DNA from: Polytrichum commune
Lineage: Eukaryota > Streptophyta > Polytrichopsida > Polytrichales > Polytrichaceae
Length of the DNA stretch: 26,459 nt
Direction: 5' to 3'
NCBI GenBank assembly: GCA_950295325.1
Contig: CATNTY010000026.1
Coordinates: forward strand, 1-26,459
In this document: piece by piece, positions 10,186-20,755 of the stretch
Layout of the letters: every line of letters begins with the position of its first letter
Position numbering within the stretch: position 1 is the stretch's first letter
Notes under the pieces: model-generated
Database searches by the model: none
What the model was told of the DNA's origin: nothing
What the model saw: the letters and a program-made list of their open reading frames with translations, nothing else
Translations under genes and position numbers: made by a program

Positions 10186-10303
10186 ATTGTTCACACAAAA
10201 TTTGCAACCGTCCCCTTGTCTTAGAATAGAAGATCATCATGTAAACGTGTATGATGGTGTTGTCACCCAACAATGACTATATGGACAAAAACATCCGCCC
10301 CCA
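10186..10303 (+). repeat. Dispersed repeat, copy B
   Basis: This is the partner of the segment at 3225-3343, with the same landmark order and length. The central part has diverged and the ends are better kept. Class unknown. Confidence 0.6.
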
Positions 10304-10681
10304 CCTTTAGAGAGTATAGATTTGTACTTGTACATCAATAGGAAGGAACTTTTAGAAATATCCAATTATACCATTGCCTGCATTTGGCACTAAACTTGAG
10401 CCCCTTGCATGCCACGTGTCACGCAGTTATCAACCCCCCACCTACCCAAGAAAAGCATGCTATCCACGGCTTGGATCTACCCATCGAAAAAGCACTTGAA
10501 AATATTTACGATCATATCCATACATGAGCACCTATAGGTTAAGCACTCGAATCTAGAATGGTATTGGGATGGGTGACATTCTTATCAACCAATCTCAATT
10601 CCATGTTCTATGTGATCTTTAGTAGCACAAATATAGAACGTTTTTGGACAACCCAAGGACCCCTCATGTCCCTCTTGGTGC
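10304..10681. other. Intergenic DNA with a G-box-like site
   Basis: No gene is supported. CCACGTGTCAC occurs at about 10412, resembling the site near 4794, but no TATA box or transcript structure follows. Confidence 0.5.
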
Positions 10682-10684
10682 TAA

Positions 10685-11046
10685 GGGCCGGTTCACACGG
10701 GCTCCCAAGTCCCACTCATGTTCTTAAGCCCCAACATGGAGGCAATGTCCCAGCCTTTTGGCCTCAAGAAATCATTAAAGTATGGTTAATTATCTTTAAA
10801 GCCGGATCTTGATTATTTGATGCACAAATATTCACGGGATTTGTGTCAAGAGTTGGGTCTAGCTTTATGCTCGACCCAACTCTCAACACAAGTCCCGAGC
10901 CTCACGTCCAAAAAGTGTTGCCATGTGGGCATCCATGTCATATTTGGGACCCCGTGTGAAGTGGTCAGTCCCAACTTCTATGCTCTCAATGGCTAAGATT
11001 ACATGGATTGACCTCAAGTGACTTGGGACCATGTGTGAACCGACCC
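10685..11046 (+). mobile_element. Harbinger/Tourist-like MITE, copy 2 (362 bp, TAA duplication)
   Basis: Ends are GGGCCGGTTCACACGGGCTC and, reading inward from the right, GGGTCGGTTCACACATGGTC, giving a terminal inverted repeat of about 28 bp. A 3-bp duplication TAA flanks it (10682-10684 and 11047-11049), which is diagnostic of the PIF/Harbinger superfamily. The centre contains a dyad (GTTGGGTCTAGC / GCTCGACCCAAC). It is the better-preserved relative of the element at 3910-4272. No protein is encoded. Confidence 0.92.
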
Positions 11047-11049
11047 TAA

Positions 11050-12004
11050 GTTCTATCCATAGCACGTACCAAAAGAGGGGGGGGACTGACATTTTTAGTC
11101 CAATCAAACATTTCATGTGGGTTCGTAGACTCCAAATTAATATCTTGAAGTTAAACAAGGATGAATCAACAACAAACCTTGTAAGATCGAGTTTTTACCT
11201 CACTCGCCATGATAGGTGTTGGGAAACAAAATCCCGTTCTTTGCGGTAGTTTATCATGAAACTTTGACCATATTCCTATGGTAAGATTTAAGGGGGTCGA
11301 GCGAAAACTTATAATCTAAAGTACAACAGTGGTATATTTATTTACTAAATATCTCATATCTTACCAACAAATGTAAAATTGTTAGTTTGGACATTGTAGA
11401 GCATTTACAACTTTACTTCGTAACCAAATTTACATGAATAGCACAAACATACAGCACTATGTAAATCCAAATAGTGAGTGACACTAAATATCATACTTAG
11501 TGTAGTTTGTATGGAGGGAAAGAGGGACAAACCCTCTCTTCAGAGTGTACGATTTCTCTTAACAGTCGTAATTTGCTTGAATACATTATACATGAGGAAC
11601 TGATTCACGAAATACTTGACTGTGGATGGGAATATCTTAAATATCCTGTTCACTAATACCTATGGCCCTGATAACATACTGGTAACATTCTAAACCTAGA
11701 TGTTGAGATTCAAAATATGATGGGTTTTAATTCCCAAACACATACCTAATTAAATAGTAAAGGTTTGAATTCCCTGTAATCTTATAAGTAAGTACATAAA
11801 TGGCTTCCGTACACGATTCAAATTGCGACCTGGCGGAACAGTTTACCCTTGTTTTATGAGGGAGAGGCCAAATTAGGGCGATACATGCAAAAGCATAGAC
11901 TTGGATTATTTGTCCAGTTTAGCGCTGGGCTAAATCACATTTGTGTTCAGCTGGGCTCCACCCCTCCTACACCTCCGTCCTTGTCCGGTCTTCTTGCCTG
12001 CACC
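11050..12004. other. AT-rich DNA with a fragment of an 18.3-kb-type repeat
   Basis: No gene is supported. The stretch at about 11451-11485 (AGCACTATGTA, CCAAATAGTGAGTGACA) resembles the right arm of the element at 18150-18376 (AGCATTGTGTA, CCAAATAGTAAGTGATA), so a decayed relative is likely here. Its own ends were not found. Confidence 0.5.
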
Positions 12005-12193
12005 TGCGTGGGAACTCTTCCTCGTTGGGAACCAATGTGACAATACCTGGTTATAATTACAAATATTCAAGTTGACGTCACTTTCATTATTTCCAAGTTA
12101 AGTGATGGAGTTCCTTCACATGTCAGAGGAGCTTGATGGTTTAAGTGACTAGTTATTGTCATATTAGTTCCCAATGGGGAAGAATTCTCACAC
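12005..12193. mobile_element. Foldback/MITE-like element with long inverted repeats
   Basis: The left arm (12005-12050: GCGTGGGAACTCTTCC, GTTGGGAACCAATGTGACAA) pairs with the right arm (about 12149-12193), whose reverse complement reads GTGTGAGAATTCTTCC and ATTGGGAACTAATATGACAA. The arms of about 45 bp are roughly three-quarters identical and enclose about 100 bp. The outer limits are set by loss of pairing. No target duplication was recognised, so the superfamily is undecided. Confidence 0.75.
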
Positions 12194-12277
12194 ATGTATA
12201 TTAGTCCTCTCGAGGCACTTGCATAGGCATCTATTTTGCTCGTTGTTAAAGACTTCAGACTTATAAAAAGTCTTCAT

Positions 12278-12664
12278 ATAATGGTTGAACTAAAAGTGAG
12301 ATGGGATGATAATACTTGTAGACTTGTTCATAAAAGGTGGGACCTCTTTCCGTGCATTAGTGAGAATGTCATTAGATACCAAGAAGTATCATTGGAAAAG
12401 TTACCACAAGGATATAAAATACCATATGACACTAAGTACTTTGTTTGGTGCAGCAATCCATTTTGCTACATCAACACTTGTGAGAGAGGTTCCTCCAAGC
12501 AAAACTTTATCAAAAGTCATCTACAAGCTGGTTTGAAATTTGAATTACTTGATCTACTAATGTGGAGTTCATTGGCCGATATTCACGTGGAGGAAATTGA
12601 TTGTGATGATGCCATATTATTGTGGAGAAATACAACGGGCCCTCAAATCAACCCTCTTGAATGA
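12278..12664 (+). CDS. Unrecognised open reading frame (doubtful)
   Basis: This is the longest frame in the AT-rich interval. An upstream TTG at 12236 extends it, but the first ATG lies near 12278-12280. It encodes about 128 residues with a moderately varied composition (four Trp, several Cys). I recognise no domain, signal peptide or membrane segment. It begins about 85 bp right of the foldback element, so it could be part of a larger decayed transposon or a chance frame. No splice-linked partner exon or promoter was found. Confidence 0.15.
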   Translation: MMVELKVRWDDNTCRLVHKRWDLFPCISENVIRYQEVSLEKLPQGYKIPYDTKYFVWCSNPFCYINTCERGSSKQNFIKSHLQAGLKFELLDLLMWSSLADIHVEEIDCDDAILLWRNTTGPQINPLE

Positions 12665-15600
12665 TATGGTGACATGGTGCACATGTAAGTTTCCAAATTT
12701 AGAACTTCACTTGTTTTCTTTTGATTTTTTGGTCAATATTCTATCATTACCACCACAAGCTTGTACATGTGTATTTTACTAGCAACATATGGTTGAGTGC
12801 TTTATTTTTTGCAACAAGCTACATGGATAGTTGAATATTTACCAATTTGGCTCTCGAAGTTTGGATGTTACTTTAGTATTATATCACAAAGATCTAGGAT
12901 TTGAGTATGTTTGGATTTATGCATGAATTTTGGACAATTCCAACCGCAAATGTGACGTACTTGAGATCATAAACTACACAAATATGGTGGTTGGCGAACA
13001 TGGAATACAAACATTCAAAGTTGTGCATCATTTGATAATTTTGTCCCCACAAGTGCACTTCCCTTTTTGTTTTTGGACAACCGGTTTGTTTAAATACATT
13101 TCAATGTCAATTGAATATGAAATGATGTATCTATCATAGTTATGGTTTCTTCTTATTTATTTTAATATGTTCATATTTGTAAGAAAATGTGTCCCCATCC
13201 ATCCTCAGATGCGTATGGACATAATTAGACACCTTTTATTTGAGTGGTGTGTGATTTAGGTGTGGAGATAAGAACATACACCAAATATACATGCTTTTAA
13301 AAGAGGTTGAACTACGGACAACTTTTTATGTTAACCATTCTAAGTTTAAAATGAACATAATTGGGGGACATACACGATCATTCATTGAGCACAAAATTCT
13401 TCGCTTTGACAATGAATAAGATATTCATACGAACTCCAAAAATTTACAAAGGAAATGGCTACAGTCACAATTTGGAGTTGGCAATCGTCTTGCACTAATC
13501 ACGCATTTCATATCGTACAATAAGTGGGTGCAAAGCTAAAAGTGTCCATTTAAGGTCCACTTACCTTAATGGATTGACTCAGTTGGGAAGTGGGATAACT
13601 CATGCATTAACAAGCCTTTCTTTCTTCCTCTTTTATCAAAGGGAACTACAATAGTTTGCGAGTTGAGGCATAGTTCAACATCCTCAAGAGGCATATGATG
13701 CGTACTCATACCCAAGTGGGAAACTATACTTGTTATTGGCGTAACTCTATGATGCATCATAACATTATTCATATGTGTATCATTGTTATGAGGGGGTTGG
13801 AATCCCCGAGGACTATGCCACTTCTATTATGGAGTTTCCCCACATTTGGGGTATATTTAGCTCGAGTATTATTTATTGCATATTCAAAATCACCAGCAAC
13901 TAGCCACTAATATAAAGACATTGTATCAACGAAGTTCTATGTAAGAATTGTAGTCGCAACTATGATGTTTGAAATATATGATATTTGATAGTGGATTTAA
14001 TTGGTGTTGCTTAACTGGTTCGCAACCCAACTATGGGTCATCACCATATCACTAAGAATATGTTTGTTTGAATTAAGGGGCCAAATCAATTTGAAATTTG
14101 ACTAGGCTTTAAAGCATGTCTAATGTCGTGGTGGATTGAGCTTATCATCGGTCCAATTGTTTGGACAGAGGTACTTATCACATACAAGCGTACCTTTTAT
14201 TCATCCAACATAAATACTTGACCCCCTATAGGTTTGTGGTCGGTTTGTCTCATATGAGTTGGACTAGATGAGTGTTGCTATGGTATATATGTGAATGCAT
14301 AATATCAATAAACAACATCAATAATGATATCAAAGAACCTACTTGTGATAACAAATTTATAATTCTAGTCAAATATTAATATTTGGTGGGCATGTCAAGG
14401 TGAGGGAATCTTTGTATACATGAGTTATTAGTTGGATCAATACAATCCTAATATGTATTGATACTAGGGTGATTTTACCTAGGTATGAGGTTCTTACATG
14501 GTACACAAACCATAATGGTACTAGTATTAAGAAAACTGTTGGCTAACCACATCCTATTGGTATATAACACAATGGACCACAAATTACACTTAGTTATCAT
14601 GTAAACGCTCAAGGCTTTACATTCCATGTTCATGCATTTCCAGCACCAATGTTGACATTTTCTATAATGTAGCTAAATAGACTTTGTTTTCTTGAAATCT
14701 AATTGCACGGATGTGAACTTAGACTACCATGTATTCTTTAAGAGCAAAATTGAAGTTATTCGGACCACATTTGCTAGGTCACCTTGACGTATGAACAAGG
14801 CCTTTCATCATGGGGCATGTACAAAAAATTTGGAATTTTTCATTCCATGACCATTTTCGGTCATGCCACAAATTTTAGAAAGTTGGTAACTTTTTCACAA
14901 TGTGTTGTGCGGTTGACAAATGAGCTACTCCCAAGAATTTGGGTTTTTTTGAGAAAAATTAGATGAAGTTTGTTACCATCAAAGTTGAAGGGGCCACATT
15001 GAGGTCAGTTTGAAAGATTTTATCTTCTTCTTGGAGCAAGCAACATGTGCACTCATTTTTTTTCCTGAATCCATCGAGTCAAGTTGTACGCAACCGTCAC
15101 CTTATCATAAGAGAAAAAAACTCCACCCGAATTGGACATTATATGTGAAAGATATTGGTTCTCATTCACACAAACACCATAAAGTGGCATTGTCGCTTTC
15201 TATCTACTCTGACCCAATTGCCACATTGTCATGGTAGTTTTGGGGTTTCTTATTTTTGAGTATTTCATGGAAATTATGGGAATTATTGTCATCACGATAT
15301 TTCATTTCTCTAAAAGGAAAAAGGAAAATGGCATGCTATTCGTATATTGAATGTAGTATTGTGAATAAATAATTATTTTCCTAAACAATATTGGGAACTT
15401 CGTATTGTGGATTAACCCTAAAGGCATACTTCGACATATTTTGATGGGTTGGCCATTTTGGCAAAGGAAACTATATTTTGTTGATGTCATTGAAGCTTTG
15501 GAGGGCAACTCTTAGCATTATATTAGTTGAGCACTTCCACGTGGAGTAGGGGAGGGGGGGGGGGTTTCAAGATACGAGAGTAATTTTCATGTTGTTAAAG

Positions 15601-16764
15601 ATGTAGGTTAGAATGTGAACATCATCCCTTTTTCCATTTTGAATGTCAAATGAGTGGATTTCTCAACCATTGGATCATGAAAATTAAGTTATGAAAGTAA
15701 TTTATAAAATAAATAAAGATGCATAGAAGGATTGAATGACAAAAACATGCCATTCCTAAACAAACTAGTGTAAAATACAACAATTGTGGATTACACCGAC
15801 ATGATTTTCCAATCTATTATTTTGGTCATCGTTAATTCCCTTTCTCGGGTAAAAACAATACACACAAAAATGGCCTACATAACTTGACCATCAGTCCAAC
15901 ACACTACTTCTCGAACGAAGGATCTAATGTTTGTCATCTAGTGATTTTCGATGACTTGGCTGACACATGGAAGAGTGCCCTATACTCACATGGAAACCTT
16001 TGACATGCAAAGGAGGTCTTTCGTGATCGTGTTTTGTGGACTAAAGCTTTAGATGTTGATGAGGTCTAAGTTAGTTTCTCTTGGCCGGTGGCCCATCATC
16101 TTTCCAAGTTCCTTTTCCCAATGTGAAGCTTGTATAATTTTGTACATCTCCTCCGGTTCCACCTTTGCCTTTACCTCCTTAGCATACTAGCCTATCACTC
16201 AAATGTCGGTGCCGTTTGGATGCCCGATTCGTTATCTTTGTGTGCACATCTTGCATGATAAGTCATAATGATAGTCAAAAGGTCAAAATTTTGATACGTT
16301 GGTTGGTACCACCAATTGTGGGATCTCATGTACCATTATATGCTTCTTATCTACGTTTCCATATATATATATATAAAAGAAAAACCTTGATACGTAGTAG
16401 GTGATTCTTGAAATTTTTAAAATTACAATTTACAAAAACGTGTTCTTTTGAGGAACGATTGGGTCCTCCTAGACGTTCAAAGGGATAAGCCACCATTGCC
16501 ACCCCCACATGATTGAACATTTGTACACATGGGAGTGTCCACAACCCGGTCCAAGGCAACGTGGGGTTGACTTGGGACCTCAATCCACATCCTTAAGGTT
16601 TTGGGACCCCAATGACCACACCTGAATTAAGATTGGGGACATTATACTTTAATAAAGGGTTGTGTTTACAAGTGCAACCAAGAGTCACGAGGAAAAACAA
16701 TTTAGGATTTTTCGTGGTCACAATCGGCGGTCCAATACCATGAACACAAACAAAAACTTATATC
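12665..16764. other. AT-rich intergenic DNA, 4.1 kb
   Basis: No gene is supported. Short frames occur on both strands with no recognisable domain. A G-run lies at 15554-15564 and a short (TA)n at about 16361-16374. No terminal inverted repeat pair was found by eye, although old elements could be missed. Confidence 0.5.
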
Positions 16765-17114
16765 CACTACTAGAAAATCATGACCAAATCAACAAAAAAT
16801 CAACAGATCTTTGTCGATCCGGGCACTGCAATGACCGATTTCACTGATTTTTGAATTTTTGTAAAAATCAACAGTTTACTGCCTACATTTTTGTTGATTA
16901 GAATAGTACAATGACCAAATCAACAAAATTTTAGTAAATGTGAAATCTTTTTTGAATCTTTTTTGGAATATTCTAGGATCTATTGGAATATTGTAAAATC
17001 TTTTTAATTTTTTGCAATTTATGGACTTGTAAGTGTATGGGTATGGAAATAATTACAAATTCAAAGGTGTTTAAATATTATAAATATTATATTAGTTGAT
17101 AGTTAATAATAATA

Positions 17115-17157
17115 TATATATAATATATGTAACATATAATATATATGTATATATATG

Positions 17158-17193
<36 letters not shown>

Positions 17194-17302
17194 TGTATGT
17201 ATATATATATATAATATATGTAACATATATGCATATAATATATGTAACATATATGTATACAATATATGTAACATGTATGTATATAATATATAATATATAA
17301 AT
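17115..17302. repeat. TA / TGTA microsatellite and ATATGTAACAT tandem repeats
   Basis: There is a run of TATG tetranucleotides (about 17166-17201) flanked by (TA)n. It is followed by three or four units of about 26 bp with the core AATATATGTAACATATATG. This composition alone yields the Tyr/Ile/Met-rich frames on both strands. Confidence 0.9.
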
Positions 17303-17383
17303 ATGTATACATTTACAGTAAATATATACAGTATATATTTACTGTAATTATATACTGTATATATTTACTGTAAATATATACAT
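17303..17383. repeat. 81-nt near-perfect palindrome
   Basis: Arms of 35 nt (17303-17337 and 17349-17383) pair with a single mismatch around an 11-nt loop. Each arm contains TTTACAGTAAATATA or its mirror. It could extrude as a cruciform or fold as a hairpin. It may be a tiny nested MITE, but no target duplication distinct from the TA-rich surroundings can be assigned. Confidence 0.92.
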
Positions 17384-17449
17384 CAAGTAGGTAGTAAAGA
17401 GAAATTAATGGCCTTATTCTAGAAAGGTTTAAAACACTCCATTTATATC

Positions 17450-17645
17450 ATGTGTGATGTGATGACCTAGTGGTTAAGGTACATGTGTGGGTATCACTAG
17501 GTGCAAGGTTCGATTCCCGTGGCCGACACCTTCGGCCTTGGCCTTGCCACCTATGTGAGTGGTAGGTAGTCTATACTTGTAGGTGAGGTATATATTGAGG
17601 GTTATTTGGGAGGGGTTAGGAATTGTAGATCTGACATTTATTCAT
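17450..17645 (+). mobile_element. tRNA-derived SINE nested in the CACTA element
   Basis: The head carries RNA polymerase III promoter boxes. Box A is TGACCTAGTGGTTAAGG (17463-17479) and box B is GGTTCGATTCC (17507-17517), spaced as in a tRNA gene. The 5' and 3' halves do not close an acceptor stem, so it is not a functional tRNA. An unrelated body of about 120 bp follows and the sequence then fades into an AT-rich tail. Outer limits are approximate and no clear target duplication was found. Confidence 0.75.
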
Positions 17646-17830
17646 TTATTAATTTTTAATGATATATATATATATATAATAAGTTTTTTTAAAAAAATAT
17701 TTTTGTGACCATATCAACAGAAAAAATCAACAAAATTGTGTTACATCATGTCCAGGTCAACGCGTCCTAAGTAACAACCGCGACCAACGCCTTTCTGTTG
17801 ATCCGGACGCAAAATTTTCTACTAGTGATC

Positions 17831-18149
17831 ACTTCTTGAAGTTTGAGTCACAAGACACAAATGTATAGATGATTTAGATCAGAGACCTATTGTTTTTAAT
17901 GAAAATCTAACATAGGAAATGTTAAGACAAATTAATTGGGGTTCTCTCGCTGTAAAATACGGGTGACCACCAAATATTGTCCATTTATGGACATGTAATA
18001 GTTCATGTCACTTTCTCATTCATTTTTTGACATGTTCGCTTGTATTTATGGTGACCTTGTGTAAAACAATATGGGACCACCACATATTTCTCAATTGATG
18101 AGAGAATCTAGAAAGCAACGGTCATGGTCTGTGGTCACTACATTAGTTA
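17831..18149. other. AT-rich intergenic DNA
   Basis: No gene or repeat is supported between the CACTA element and the next MITE. Confidence 0.55.
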
Positions 18150-18376
18150 GGGTATTTAGTGTCACTTATTATTGGAATTACACAATGCTATGATTTTTAC
18201 TATAAATTCTCAGTTTTTTTTACCAATAGAGACAAAGTGAATTGTATGGTCATTATACAACAAAAATGACTATAGTTGGTAAAACATACATTCTTAGCAA
18301 CAACGAAATATAGCATTGTGTACCCCAAATAGTAAGTGATAGTGATTGCCATAAACAATATGGTGTAAACAAGCCC
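18150..18376. mobile_element. Tourist-like MITE (about 227 bp)
   Basis: The right end, read inward, is GGGCTTGTTTACACC, close to the GGGCCTGTTT start common in Tourist MITEs. The left end starts GGGTATTTAG. Inside, the arms pair well: TCACTTATTATTGG and ACACAATGCTAT on the left versus TCACTTACTATTTGG and ACACAATGCTAT on the right arm's reverse complement. The left arm appears to lack about 19 bp. Flanks are TTA (left) and TAA (right), so the duplication is not exact. It has no coding capacity. Confidence 0.7.
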
Positions 18377-19210
18377 TAATACATGCAATTGGGTTGCCCA
18401 CCACATTTATCAACATTTCACATTATTTTGGATATTTGTTACCACAATGTCAAAATGCAATTATTATTGATGTATACTTGCTATATGGATGGATAGGCAT
18501 AGTTATCAATGTTTGTGATATGGGTTTGACCCGAGGTAATTTGTATAGGTAAAGAGGCAACATATTCACAAACACAACCTAATTGCACATATCGGTGTGG
18601 TCAACTTGCCACATCCACAACTTCTATTTGACAATCAACCTAGGGCCTCCTTACACTAGAGCTTGAGTTGAGAGATCAAAATTGCAAATTTTTGAGAGTT
18701 TGATACTTACAGTTAACAATTTTATCCAACACTTGAACTATTGAGAGCTTGACCAATCTTCATGCTCAATAGTTGAGCAACTATGAAGAAGCCATGACAT
18801 CAATGCACAAAAAAAGATTCATTCATGGCAAGCATTTGTTTGTGGGCCCCAAACTAAGTCATATATGATCTCAGCATAAACTTTAATAACCTAAATATCA
18901 TGCATGTGGCAATCAAAGTGCACTTAATATGAAGGAGGTATGTAGTGTTACATGGATGTGTGATAATAGAGAATTAGTGTCAATGTCAAAACCCATGATA
19001 TATGGGAGGGAAATGTGACAACAAAAAAGGAGATTTGAACTGAGAGCATCAATTCCGTAGGATTTTGGGATAAAATGAGAAGGAGTGACATTAAGGAGGG
19101 CAATATTCCGAAGGTTGGGGGTGTAACTACCTTTAACATAACTTGCCCTTAACCGATAGGGTAACAAAGGCCTAGGGAATCGTACAAAATTGAGTTCCTC
19201 TTACAACTAA
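18377..19210. other. AT-rich intergenic DNA
   Basis: No gene is supported. A short dyad, ACTATTGAG / CTCAATAGT, lies at about 18737-18776. GGGCCTCC at 18643 resembles the start at 19211, but no partner end was found. Confidence 0.5.
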
Positions 19211-19522
19211 GGGCCTCCCCGCACCACTTGGTGTTGGGCCGGGTCCGTCTTGTAACAATCTTTGCTAATAATCCCTGTGCCGGGTTGGGAGCTGTTCCGG
19301 TCCACAGTAGGGCTGCATGCAGGGGGGCCGCACCGGGCGGTGACGTGCCGGACCGCCCTGCACTTTCATCCAGATATTCATCCACGCCACGTCGACAGAG
19401 AGGACCCGTCGAGGTTCTACCCACGGTGCACGGCATCCTGCCTCCCACGCTTCGCTCCCCGCTGCCGCACCGTGCACCCAAGCTCACTGTCCTCGCACGC
19501 TCCCGGATCCGTGCAGAGCAAG

Positions 19523-19578
19523 ATGGAGGGTGCTGCATCGACGGCGATTGACTCCGAGCTTCGAAGCCTGCAGTTTGG
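19523..19578 (+). CDS. Candidate first exon of the Harbinger gene
   Basis: An ATG in the context GCAAGATGGAGG opens a frame encoding MEGAASTAIDSELRSLQF. It ends after two bases of the next codon at a consensus donor, GGGTGAGT (intron from 19579). It lies about 310 bp inside the putative element end, a usual place for a first exon. Possible acceptors downstream include the pyrimidine-rich TTTTTTTTTCCAG before 21191 and TTTTTTGTAG before about 21703; the latter matches the phase. No domain is recognisable in 18 residues, so this is an inference from splice signals only. Confidence 0.3.
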
Positions 19579-20590
19579 GTGAGTGCTGCTTGTTCCTGTG
19601 TGCTTGGTTAAGGGTGTGTTGGGGGGCTTCTATGGTGTCGGGTGGGAGTATTTTCTTCAACGTCCGCAGCGCAGTTTTGGTCGCTTCTACGGTCGTGTGC
19701 TTGGGACGCAGCGCTCCCGGCGACCTCTGGGCCTAGCGACGGCTCCCCGCTTGCACAATGGGTTTAGGTCCGCTCCCTGCCTGCGACACACGTTTTCGGT
19801 GTGCTGGGGGGCACGGCAGGCTGTGCTCTTCCCGTAGTCTGCAGGTTTTCTCTCCACCCCCCAACGTCGAGTCCATTCCATCCCCTCCGCATGCCACTAC
19901 ACTGTCCACACCCTCCCCTCCCCCTTCTCTCCGTCGTCCGCGTGTACTCCACGTCCTCCTTGTATTGGCACTTGCACATCCTCCCCTTTCCACCCAGGGT
20001 CACGGTCGCCATACAAATCCCTCTGCCACTGTGGGTTAACACATATCCGACAGTCGCCTGCGCAGGTCACTGGAGCCGTGATTGAATGGGACGCTACGAC
20101 AATGCGGACACCACACCTGCGACTCCCACGCAGCAGAGGATAAATTGGTGGCGCGGCTGGCATTCGGGGAGAGGACGCCTTCGGCCTTCGCGTGAGTGCA
20201 GTCCGGGTTGCGGGAGTCTCCAGGCAGACCTTGCCTCTCCTCTGGCATTCATGCGTTAGTGGCAGTGCTCGCCTATGCATGCGGGAGGCATTTGGCAGAG
20301 GCAACTTCGCCCCAGGCCTCACGTGCCATAGCTGTGGACTTGTTTTTGTAGTCGAATTTGCATTTATCTGTTCACGGCTTTCTCCGTTTGTGCCGCTCCA
20401 GGGATGCACCTTTGTGCACATTACATAAATATGATCAATTATTTTTTCACGTTTACATGTGTGCCCTCCCATCCCCTGCCACTGGTTGCGGCCGTTTTCT
20501 GTGTGCGTGTATGGCAGCCGTGTTATGCCCTCGCCATGGCCTACTGGCTTTTTTCGTGTGTTTTCTGCTTTTATATTGTTTTGGTTCACC

Positions 20591-20755
20591 GGGTGTGCCC
20601 AACACTGTGGGTGAGACTTGGCTGTCTCTGGGCTCTCGCCAGGCCACCTTCGGTGTTTTGTTTTTGCTGCAGCGGGTGTGCCCAACATTGTGGGTGAGAC
20701 CTGGCGAGCTCTGGGCTCTCACCTGGCCAACTTCGGTGTGTTGTTTTTGCTGCAT
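20591..20755. repeat. 83-bp tandem duplication inside the Harbinger region
   Basis: The unit starting GGGTGTGCCCAACACTGTGG at 20591 recurs at 20674 with a few changes. Both units end GTTTTTGCTGCA. The period of 83 is not a multiple of three and the copies read in different frames, so this part is intronic or non-coding. Confidence 0.9.

Larger units (their letters stand above)
16765..17827. mobile_element. Non-autonomous CACTA (En/Spm-type) element, ATC duplication
   Basis: It begins CACTACTAGAAAAT and ends ATTTTCTACTAGTG, the canonical plant CACTA terminal repeat with one mismatch. It is flanked by a 3-bp duplication ATC (16762-16764 and 17828-17830). Subterminal regions carry many short TCAACA / TGTTGA repeats (at least five on the left within 170 bp, three or four on the right), as expected for binding sites of the element's transposase. 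At 1063 bp it has no coding capacity. It is host to microsatellites, an 81-nt palindrome and a SINE. Confidence 0.95.

Noticed and set aside
17092-17312. Several Ile/Tyr/His-rich frames on both strands
   Set aside because: They are translations of TGTA and TA repeats.
17450-17530. A complete tRNA gene
   Set aside because: Box A and box B are present, but no acceptor stem closes and no convincing anticodon arm forms; it fits a SINE head.
18643-18670. Second Harbinger end (TA followed by GGGCCTCC)
   Set aside because: No matching inverted end with a TAA/TTA duplication was found within the next 600 bp.
19149-20688. Many long frames on both strands in the GC-rich Harbinger region
   Set aside because: They overlap each other, run across the 83-bp repeat in shifting frames and show no domain. 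High GC content explains their length.
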